DNA from: DATEBA01 sp035288045 | Lineage (GTDB): Bacteria > Actinomycetota > UBA4738 > HRBIN12 | Direction of reading: 5' to 3' | Assembly (NCBI GenBank): GCA_035288045.1 | Contig: DATEBA010000012.1 | Coordinates: forward strand, 17,650 to 81,649 | DNA: 64,000 nt | Shown here: one piece after another, positions 51,568 to 57,744 of the stretch | How positions within the stretch are numbered: position 1 is the first letter of the stretch | How the letters are laid out: each line of letters opens with the position of its first letter | Notes under the pieces: model-generated | Told to the model about the DNA's origin: nothing | The model's input: the letters and a program-made list of their open reading frames with translations, nothing else | Databases searched by the model: none | Made by a program: the position numbers and the translations under genes

Positions 51568-53022
51568 ACCAGGTTCAACGGGTCCTCGCAACACCGGCTG
51601 GCTGGACTGAGAGTAGGTGATCGTTCAAAGCTTCGGCGGGCGTGCGCCAGTCGAGAGTCTTGCGCGGCCGAGTGTTCAGCGCCAGGGCGACGGCTTCGAG
51701 ATCATCGGCGTTGTGTTTGCTCAGGTCGGTTCCTTTGGGGAAGTACTGGCGCAGCAGTCCGTTGGTGTTCTCGTTCGTGCCGCGCTGCCAGGGGCTGTGC
51801 GGGTCACAGAAATAAACCGCGAGACCGGAGCCGATCCGCAGTTCGGCGTGTTTGGCCATCTCCTTGCCTCGGTCCCAGGTGAGGGAGCGCCGAAGCTGTG
51901 CGGGGAGTGTCGTGATCGTGGACGCGATAGCGTCGCGGACGGCCTCGGCCCCGTACCCGGCGAGCGCCGGCCCGTTCTTGACTCGTGGCTCGGTGCCGTA
52001 GCCCTCCAGGCGGGGTAGGTGCAGCAACATTGTGAACCGGGTGGTTCGCTCGACCAGCGTCCCGATCGCGGATCGGTTCAGCCCGATGATCAGGTCCCCT
52101 TCCCAGTGCCCGGGCACCGCACGATCCGCGACCTCGGCTGGGCGGGCGCTGATCATGACTTCGGGTGTGATGAAGCCGTCGCGGCGCTGTCGGGAACGAG
52201 CTCGAGGCACGCGCAGTGCTCGACCGGTGCGCAGACACGAGACCAGCTCCCGGCGCAGCGCCCCGCGGCCCTGCACGTAGAGCGCCTGGTAGATCGCCTC
52301 GTGTGAGATCCGCATGGACCCATCATGAGGGTGCTCGACACGCAGCCGGTTCGAGATCTGCTCCGGGCTCCAGGACTTGGCCCAGCGCCGGTCTTGGCGG
52401 CGACCGTGCCGACGACCGATCCAGCGCACCTCGGGTCCGGGCACGAGCTCACCGTCGGGTCGGGTTATCGAACCGGCGAGGCGGTCCTGCACGTACTCGC
52501 GCAGCTGCTCGTTCGCGGCGAGCTTGGAGACCTTCGGGCGGCTGGCTCGCCGCTCTGCGTGCCACTGCGCCGTCGACGCCCGGTACTCCAAGCGGTACGT
52601 GCGAGTCGAGGCGTTGCGGCGGAGCTCCCGCGAGATCGTTGACGGCGACCGACCCAACCGTCGGGCGATCGCGCGCACCCCGACGAGCTGGGCGTGCAGG
52701 AGCGCGATCTCCTCGCGTTCAGCAAAGGACAGGTAGCGACCAGACAAGTGGACTCAGCGAGATGGGTGGCATCCCGCCAGCGTGACGGAACCACCTCGCC
52801 CCGACCGCCAGCGACACGCCGGCCTCGCCGGCGGCGTCCTCACTGGATGCGCCACGCGCTATCGCCTCCCAGAACGGCACTCGGTCTTCGCGCCGAGCCG
52901 TCGAAGGCCGCCCCGGGGACCACATCTGACCGCGCATCGCACGGATCGCCTGCTGACGCTCGCGAACACCCATCGCGCACCACCTCCGTCTCGAGGTGTT
53001 GCGACGACCACTTGATTCCGCC
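51568..53022 (-). mobile_element. IS30-family insertion sequence with 3-bp target duplication
   Basis: The 1455-bp element is bounded by CAG on both sides (51565-51567 and 53023-53025), while the uninterrupted paralogous site at 57173-57175 has CAG once. Terminal inverted repeats of about 28 bases match best at their inner ends (TCGCAACACC at 51586-51595 against GGTGTTGCGA at 52995-53004). It carries one transposase gene on the - strand, whose stop lies within the left repeat. Frameshift in the transposase suggests it cannot move by itself. Confidence 0.85.
51575..52973 (-). pseudogene. IS30-family transposase, frameshifted
   Basis: The N-terminal part runs from ATG 52973 (MGVRERQQAIRAMRGQMWS, later GMPPISLSPL) and the main part continues in another frame from SGRYLSFAEREEIALLHAQ. 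One surplus base near 52745 separates them. The main part holds the HTH domain (GRSPSTISRELRRN) and the DDE domain with GHWEGDLIIG (first Asp), LTWDRGKE (second Asp) and NENTNGLLRQYFPKG (Glu). Programmed frameshifting is possible but no slippery run is visible. A shorter protein from 52747 could still be made but would lack the N-terminus. Confidence 0.8.
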
Positions 53023-53085
53023 CAGCGCATAGACCCGGGTGCTTCACACGCAAGAGGTCGCAGGTTCAAAACCTGCCGCGCCCAC
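53023..53085 (+). repeat. att copy: displaced 3' half of tRNA-Val(CAC), first
   Basis: The 45 bases 53041-53085 are identical to 48267-48311 of the intact tRNA, starting two bases before the anticodon loop. The preceding CAGCGCATAGACCCGG (53023-53038) and the following AAGG are shared with the copy at 57191. CCA is not encoded here. There is no 5' tRNA half. Confidence 0.92.
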
Positions 53086-53102
53086 AAGGGTCGCGAACGA
53101 GC

Positions 53103-53551
53103 ATGTCAGAGGGTGTGTGTAGCCTCTTCGGGTCGGCGCGGTGCGCGAGCACAGCGTCGGTTGAGCGGCTGATCGAGTTCCTGGAGTCGGGCGGGATGCC
53201 CACGGCGATCGAGAACGTCAAACGCGAGCACCTCGAGAGCTCATCGAGCACTTGGTCGAGACGAGGGCGCCGGCGACGGCCTCGAACAGGTTCCGAGCCG
53301 TGAAGGGGTTCTTCGCGTGGGCCACGCGCGACGAGGAGGTGATCGCCGAGTTGCCGATGCGGAACATGGCTTCCCCGCGGGTCCCCGAGTCGCCGCCGGA
53401 CCTGGTCAGCGAGGACGAGGTGCGCGCGCTGCTCGCGACCTGCCGCGGCAACGCGTTCGACTCTCGGCGCGACGAGGCGATCATCCGGCTCCTCTACGAC
53501 ACCGGCGCCCGGCGAAGCGAGGTCGCGAACCTGCGCCTCGACGACGTCGAC
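53103..53551 (+). pseudogene. Tyrosine integrase (XerC/D-like) fragment
   Basis: A remnant of a tyrosine recombinase. It contains part of the SAM-like DNA-binding domain (VERLIEFLESGGMPTAIENV, then ETRAPATASNRFRAVKGFFAW) and the start of the catalytic domain with the first catalytic Arg in DTGARRSEVANLRLDDVD. A one-base loss near 53237 splits the N-terminal part, and everything after box I (HxxR and the Tyr nucleophile) is missing, replaced by the next gene. It begins 18 bases from the tRNA scar, where an element's integrase usually sits. It is inactive. Confidence 0.82.
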
Positions 53552-53595
53552 GCAGCCCTCCCGCAAGGCGCGAGGGCCAAACGGAGGCTCGCCGG

Positions 53596-53861
53596 ATGGC
53601 TCGGACCGAGAAGCTCTCGCCGGAGCAGCGATCCCTACGCGCGCGTCTCGCTGCGCACGCGCTTCACTCCTCGCGGGACTCTCGCGAGCTAACAGCCAAG
53701 GCTCGCGAGAAGTTCCTCGACCGCTTCGCGCGAGCCGTCGATCCCGACGGCGTCCTCGATCCGGCAGAGCGCGAGAGGCGCGCCGAACACGCGCGGAAAC
53801 GGTACTTCCTCGAGCTCGCGTACAAGAGCGCGAAGGCTCGACGGCGAAGGCGGCGCGGTGA
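53596..53861 (+). CDS. Small element protein, probable frameshift near the end
   Basis: About 88 residues, rich in Arg, Lys and Glu: MARTEKLSPEQRSLRARLAA, RELTAKAREKFLDRF, then DPDGVLDPAERERRAEHARK. I recall similar short proteins beside integrases in actinobacterial mobile elements but cannot name a family. The frame stays open past 53861; shifting by one base near 53845 gives an ending K-A-A-R-stop that overlaps the next GTG start in the usual way, so a one-base loss is suspected. Otherwise it would run on to 54258. Confidence 0.5.
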
Positions 53862-54155
53862 GCGAGTCCGCGCGCGCTCGGTGGCTGCGCCGGCTGCGGA
53901 CCGGCGAGGGCCTCGACGGCGGCTGGTCCGGGGTCATGTCCGTGGCGAACGGTCTCGCGGCCGCTGGCCTCCCGGAGTCGTTCACCCGCGACGCGCTGCT
54001 CGAGCCCTCGAACGTCGGCGCTCGCTACGTGAACTTCAGCTCGACCGGGAAGGCGAGGCCGACCTCTACGCGCGAGCGTTTGGTCCGCGAGGCGCTTCGG
54101 AAGGTGCGAGCGCGGCAGGCTCGAGCTCGGCCGGTTCGCGACCGAGGCGAGGTGA
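53858..54155 (+). CDS. Small element protein, probable frameshift near the end
   Basis: About 98 residues starting at GTG 53858: MSESARARWLRRLRTGEG, then GVMSVANGLAAAGLPESFTR and ARYVNFSSTG. Function not recognised. If one surplus base near 54114 is removed, the end reads GRLELGRFATEAR and stops at TGA 54153-54155, directly before the TTG start of the next gene. Unshifted, the frame would run to 54454 across that gene. The suspected indel mirrors that in its neighbour. Confidence 0.45.
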
Positions 54156-54797
54156 TTGGAGGCGCTGGCCGCGATCCGCTCGGCGATCGACGCCGTTCCC
54201 GAGCGATGGCGGTGGACCGCCGGCGCGACCGATCGCGCCGTCCTGCTCGCCCTGGTAAGGATCGCGGAGCGGTTCGGACGCCTCGAAGTGGGCGCGTCCG
54301 TCCGCCAGGTCGCCGACGAGGCAGGGGTGGGCGCCGGCAGTGCGTCGAGGGCCCTCGGCCGGCTGCACGACTTCGTGCGGGTCGTCGAGCGCGGCGTCGG
54401 CACGCGGGCGTCCACGGTTCGTCTCGAGCGGGTCGAAGTGTCACGGCGCCGTGACGCACCCGAGCGGCAAGAAGTGGAACCCTCAGGTTCTGTCCCTTCG
54501 TGGACAGTAGAGGGTTCCAGTCTTTGCCGCGACGTGTTCTGGTGGGGCGCGCTGGGCAAGCGGGCCGGACACGCGTTCGAGTTGCTAGGGGTCGAGATGA
54601 TCCCGACCGAGCGGGTCGCCGGCGTCGCCGGCCGCGGCGATGAGCAGCGGCGCCGTCATGGGAAGCGGGCGCGCGGGCGCCGGGAGTACCTCGAGCGGCG
54701 AAGGGTGGAACGCAAGGACGAAGGCCGACGCATCGTGGCGGCCGTGCTGTCAGAGGCGGACGCGATGCTTGCGCCAGGCGCGAGGCGAGGTCGCTGA
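54156..54797 (+). CDS. Element winged-helix protein (replication or regulation type)
   Basis: A 213-residue protein. The first 90 residues (ATDRAVLLALVRIAERFG, then ASVRQVADEAGVGAGSASRA, LGRLHDFVRVVERG) form a helix-turn-helix of the type found in plasmid and phage replication or partition regulators. The C-terminal half is basic (RRRHGKRARGRREYLERRR). It begins at TTG 54156 after GAGGTGA and overlaps the next small gene by one base (TGATG). A 16-base perfect palindrome lies inside it at 54440. Exact role unknown. Confidence 0.6.
   Translation: MEALAAIRSAIDAVPERWRWTAGATDRAVLLALVRIAERFGRLEVGASVRQVADEAGVGAGSASRALGRLHDFVRVVERGVGTRASTVRLERVEVSRRRDAPERQEVEPSGSVPSWTVEGSSLCRDVFWWGALGKRAGHAFELLGVEMIPTERVAGVAGRGDEQRRRHGKRARGRREYLERRRVERKDEGRRIVAAVLSEADAMLAPGARRGR
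54440..54455. repeat. Palindrome GTCACGGCGCCGTGAC
   Basis: A perfect 16-base inverted repeat inside the winged-helix gene. A longer palindrome with the same GGCGCC centre and GTGTC arms lies at 55558. The pair may be recognition sites for an element protein, or chance in GC-rich DNA. Confidence 0.4.
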
Positions 54798-54970
54798 TGG
54801 AGGAGCTGTCGAGCGAACGGGACCGGGCGGTGATCGAGCGCGCGGTCGAGCAGTTCGTCCTGGCGGTGGTCGAGGGCCGGTTCGTGAACGCCGACGAGGC
54901 TGCCGCCGTCGCCTTCGGGGTCGCTCGCCTTGCCGAGGCCGAGGACCCGAGCACGAGGTCGCGGTGGTGA
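54797..54970 (+). CDS. Small acidic element protein
   Basis: A 57-residue helical protein, MEELSSERDRAVIERAVEQF followed by AVVEGRFVNADEAAAVAFGV, starting at an ATG that overlaps the previous stop. High third-position GC and overlap with the upstream gene support it. A further possible 33-codon frame begins at GTG 54967 overlapping its stop and ends at TAA 55066. Function unknown. Confidence 0.5.
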   Translation: MEELSSERDRAVIERAVEQFVLAVVEGRFVNADEAAAVAFGVARLAEAEDPSTRSRW

Positions 54971-55089
54971 GGGCGATAGCAGCCCTTGAGCCCCAAGCAT
55001 CGGCTCTACGGGTGCGGGCGACCGTGCCTGGACGGCGCCTCGGGACGGTCCTGGGGACGCGAAGTTAATCGGGTGTGAGGGGGGAGATC

Positions 55090-55365
55090 ATGCAGAGGAC
55101 GACGAGCGAGCTGGCCGACCTATCGGACGAGGAGCTCGAGACCCTGCGGGACGGGCTCGCCCACGACGTCAGAACCGGCGACGCCGACGTCCGGGCTCGC
55201 CTCGAGAACGCCGAGGACGAGATCGCGCGCCGCCAGCGGGAGAGCGAACGAGAGGCGGCCGCCTCGCAGGAAGGCGAGCGCCGGCTCGAGGACGCCAAGA
55301 AGATCGAGACGGCGACGGCTTCGTGGACCGGGGCGCGTTCCTCGACTTCGATAGGTGGGTGTTGA
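55090..55365 (+). CDS. Small coiled-coil element protein, possibly frameshifted
   Basis: A 91-residue, strongly charged protein: MQRTTSELADLSDEELETLR, then a helix with DVRARLENAEDEIARRQRES. The last residues look unnatural. A one-base shift near 55310 would continue into a well-coded stretch of about 45 codons (DGFVDRGAFLDFDRWV ... EGTGQAFIAS) ending at TAG 55457. That stretch could instead be a separate 44-residue gene from GTG 55323. Function unknown. Confidence 0.45.
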   Translation: MQRTTSELADLSDEELETLRDGLAHDVRTGDADVRARLENAEDEIARRQRESEREAAASQEGERRLEDAKKIETATASWTGARSSTSIGGC

Positions 55366-55557
55366 GCGAGATCGAGTGCGTGCTTCGGCTCCGCAGCTCC
55401 GACGTCGTTCGGGTCGAGGTCACCGAAGGCACCGGACAGGCGTTCATAGCCTCGTAGGCGGCCGCAGGGCTCGGGCGTGGTACCGCGCGACTCAGGTGGG
55501 GGTTTCGACGGTTTCGCCGGGAACGAGAAAAAGCGGGGCCTGGTGGGCCCAGCTAAG

Positions 55558-55579
55558 AGTGTCGCGGCGCCGCGACACT
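55558..55579. repeat. 22-base perfect palindrome
   Basis: AGTGTCGCGGC is followed at once by its reverse complement. It touches the stop codon of the small - strand gene at 55580, so it may end that transcript. It shares GTGTC...GGCGCC with the palindrome at 54440, so a protein-binding site is the alternative. Confidence 0.5.
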
Positions 55580-55750
55580 TCAAAGGCGGCAGCGACGGTC
55601 CCGCACCTCGGCCGAGTGGTAGGCGGTGTTGAAGCGCGGGCGCTGGTTACCTAGGTAACCACCCCACACCCGCCAGGCCCGGGCGAGCAGGCGGGCCTCG
55701 ACGAGGCGACGGTCATTGACTCCGATGTCGACGAGCTTCGTCGAGCCCAT
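55580..55750 (-). CDS. Small element protein, unknown function
   Basis: A 56-residue protein from ATG 55750: MGSTKLVDIGVNDRRLVEAR, then a tryptophan-rich LARAWRVWGGYLGNQRPRFN. Third-position GC is high, and GAGGT lies seven bases before the start, which makes it likely to be real. The codons for G-Y-L-G-N form a 16-base palindrome GGTTACCTAGGTAACC (55645-55660). No family recognised. Confidence 0.5.
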   Translation of the reverse strand: MGSTKLVDIGVNDRRLVEARLLARAWRVWGGYLGNQRPRFNTAYHSAEVRDRRCRL

Positions 55751-55888
55751 TGTCCGGACCTCGGGCAATGGACCGGTCGCCTCCAGCCTTCGCGATCTCA
55801 ACCGTTCCGCTGACCCTCGTCGACGACCCTCGGCGAGCCTGCCACCGGGGGGGTTGACAGGGCCTTTGTCGTTGTGCTAGGGACCGAG

Positions 55889-56344
55889 ATGGACGTGGTT
55901 AAGCGTGCAGGAATCGCTCTTGTGCTCTCGGGCTCCATCGCGTTCGTCGGTACCCTCGTCGGTGCAGCGGCTCCGGGAGGCGTCTCGCCCGGCGCCTATC
56001 CGAAAGTCGCTGTCGATCAGGAGACCGGCCTGGTCACTCCGGCCGAAGTTGGGGAGGTAGAGCCTTGCCCAGAGAACGGCCTCGTGCCGGCCGGTAGCAC
56101 CTGCCAGCTTCTCGCGATTGGTAACGGGGAATACAGCTGGCACGTCCTTGAAGCGGCCGAGGCGGCCCCTCCATGCGAACGAGCTACGGCCCCATCGGGG
56201 ACAGATCCGTCAAGCTGCACAGTCCTCAGAGTCGAGCCGAGCAGCGTGGGTGATTCGGCGCTGCTGGCTTTCACAGCTTCGAACGGTGATGTGGTGCGGG
56301 TTTGGGTCTTCCCGGGGGGAAGACAAATCGTGTTTGACTCATGA
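55889..56344 (+). CDS. Small secreted protein, unknown function
   Basis: A 151-residue protein with a signal peptide (about 1-29, GAAAPGG) and a short outer domain with two cysteine pairs (EPCPENGLVPAGSTC and PCERATAP...SSCTVL). Lower GC than nearby element genes. ATG 55889 is favoured over GTG 55874. The stop overlaps the start of the next secreted-protein gene (ATGA), so both are expressed together as cargo. Confidence 0.65.
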   Translation: MDVVKRAGIALVLSGSIAFVGTLVGAAAPGGVSPGAYPKVAVDQETGLVTPAEVGEVEPCPENGLVPAGSTCQLLAIGNGEYSWHVLEAAEAAPPCERATAPSGTDPSSCTVLRVEPSSVGDSALLAFTASNGDVVRVWVFPGGRQIVFDS

Positions 56345-56916
56345 GGCCGATTCGAATACTGGTCGTCGGTCTGGCGTTGCTGATCGCCACGCCCGTCGCG
56401 CTGGCGACGCACACAGTCTCAAACTCATGCTTCGGCGAAAGCGTTGAGATTCAGGGAACAGACGGCAACGACTCGAACGTACGGGGAGATGGTTCAGCAA
56501 ACGTGATAGCCATCGGGGCCGGGAGCGACAACATCTACTCGCACGGTTCTGGGGATCGTGTCTGCGCCGACGACGACAACGATTACACCGAGGGCGGAAA
56601 TGGTGCTGATCGTTTGGCAGGAAATGGCGGAAATGACGGGGTTCTGGGCGAAGACGTCGGCGACACGGAGGTTCAGGGGAATACGGGCACAGATGCTGTA
56701 GAGGGGAACGCGGGAAATGACGAGGCCCTTAGAGGCGGGGGCGGATCAGATAACGTCAATGGCGGGAACGGCGACGACACTCTCTACGATGGCTCAGGTG
56801 ATGATCTGGTCGACGGCGGACCCGATATCGACACCTGGAAGCCCTGTCCCGACGGCATAAATGACACGGATGTCAACATCGAGAACTATTTCGTCGCCCA
56901 AGACGAGTTCTGTTGA
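56341..56916 (+). CDS. Small secreted calcium-binding-like (RTX) repeat protein, element cargo
   Basis: A 191-residue exported protein. A signal peptide (about 1-22) is followed by CFGESVEIQGTDGNDSNVRG and about eight G-x-G-x-D units (GGNGADRLAGNGGNDG, GGNGDDTLYDGSGDD), ending DTWKPCPDGINDTD and a final Cys. The CFGE lead-in matches the proteins at 43072 and, more distantly, 11360. Its base composition is clearly less GC-rich than that of the chromosome, pointing to transfer. It overlaps the upstream secreted-protein gene. Confidence 0.78.
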   Translation: MRPIRILVVGLALLIATPVALATHTVSNSCFGESVEIQGTDGNDSNVRGDGSANVIAIGAGSDNIYSHGSGDRVCADDDNDYTEGGNGADRLAGNGGNDGVLGEDVGDTEVQGNTGTDAVEGNAGNDEALRGGGGSDNVNGGNGDDTLYDGSGDDLVDGGPDIDTWKPCPDGINDTDVNIENYFVAQDEFC

Positions 56917-57151
56917 TCCGAACTTCGGACTTCGGGAGAGGTGGGGTTCTATTAGACCACCCTCGATTGTCGCTCCGCGTCGCGACGACGGACCAAGGCA
57001 TTCCCGGCACCGACGGCTAGCCAGGGCGCCATTCGCCGTCTCGTCGGCGAGACTCAGCGCCTCCTCTCGGCGCCACGCTACGATGGCTCGCCGGTCGCCG
57101 CCAGCGCGAGTCCGACCGAGGCGATACTTCCTCGCTTCGCTCGCGCCCGAG
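56917..57151 (+). other. Gene-free stretch before the last att copy
   Basis: No supported gene. A small hairpin TCCGA-ACT-TCGGA follows the stop of the repeat-protein gene at about 56918 and could be a weak terminator. Confidence 0.35.
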
Positions 57152-57235
57152 GTGCATAATGTCCAAGGCGCACAGCGCATAGACCCGGATGCTTCACACG
57201 CAAGAGGTCGCAGGTTCAAGACCTGCCGCGCCCAC
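57152..57235 (+). repeat. att copy: displaced 3' half of tRNA-Val(CAC), second, with intact left block
   Basis: The 45 bases 57191-57235 repeat 48267-48311 with one change (TTCAAG for TTCAAA). The 39 bases before it are the same conserved block that IS30 has split at 51544/53023. CCA is absent and AAGG follows. This marks the right edge of the accessory region. Confidence 0.92.
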
Positions 57236-57329
57236 AAGGTGAGCCGGCCCCCCTGAAAACCTCGCAGAGATGCTTGGAACGCTAGGGCACGCGTGGCACG
57301 CTATGCGCCCCGATGCACGGAACCCCCCG

Positions 57330-57470
57330 ATGACGTTCGTGACCGCAACCGTCGGCCTCGCGTTCCTGGTGGGCGTGTTTGCCTGGGGAGCCGGGATCCA
57401 CGTGGAGCTAAAGGAGCGCGTGGAGGCTCTTCGTCCCCGGAGTCCGTCGCGCGGCCTGAGCACGAGGTAG
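57330..57470 (+). CDS. Tiny single-helix membrane protein (paralogue 1)
   Basis: A 46-residue protein: a membrane helix TVGLAFLVGVFAWGAGIHVE followed by a charged tail. The core FLVGVFAWGAGI is repeated in the small protein at 57568 (LLVAVFAWGEGI). Two independent copies of this pattern support both as real genes. Function unknown. Confidence 0.5.
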   Translation: MTFVTATVGLAFLVGVFAWGAGIHVELKERVEALRPRSPSRGLSTR

Positions 57471-57567
57471 TCCTCCCGGGGGATCGGCGCGTCGGCCCGA
57501 CGGGGCATCGGTGAAATGGCCCGTCGGCGTGATGGGAACTGCCCCGGCCGCGTGGCACCGTGTTGGC

Positions 57568-57696
57568 ATGCTTCCCGTGCTGCTTCTGATCGCCCTTGCC
57601 CTCCTCGTAGCGGTTTTCGCCTGGGGAGAGGGCATCGACGAGCAGGTCCGGGACCGGGCGCGAGCGCACCGCCGTGCGGCTCGTCGCGTCGCCTGA
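57568..57696 (+). CDS. Tiny single-helix membrane protein (paralogue 2)
   Basis: A 42-residue protein: MLPVLLLIALALLVAVFAWG, then EGIDEQVRDRARAHRRAARR. It shares the VFAWG-x-GI core with the protein at 57330 and has a strongly basic tail that would lie on the inner face. It ends 49 bases before thrS. Function unknown. Confidence 0.5.
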   Translation: MLPVLLLIALALLVAVFAWGEGIDEQVRDRARAHRRAARRVA

Positions 57697-57744
57697 CGCC
57701 ATCTCCTTGCCGGCCCAGCGGGCGTGCCCGGATATCATGCCGGC

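Noticed and set aside
51575..52973. Programmed ribosomal frameshifting in the IS30 transposase
   Set aside because: No slippery heptamer or A/T-rich run occurs near 52745, and IS30 transposases are normally a single frame. A simple mutation explains it better.
55645..55660. GGTTACCTAGGTAACC as a ParB or origin site
   Set aside because: It does not match parS, and lies inside a plausible small gene where the codons for G-Y-L-G-N can produce it. Kept only as a note.
42485..57235. Defence island (restriction-modification, toxin-antitoxin, CBASS or similar)
   Set aside because: I looked for nuclease, helicase, cyclase and toxin motifs in every plausible gene of the accessory region and found none. 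The cargo is secreted repeat proteins.
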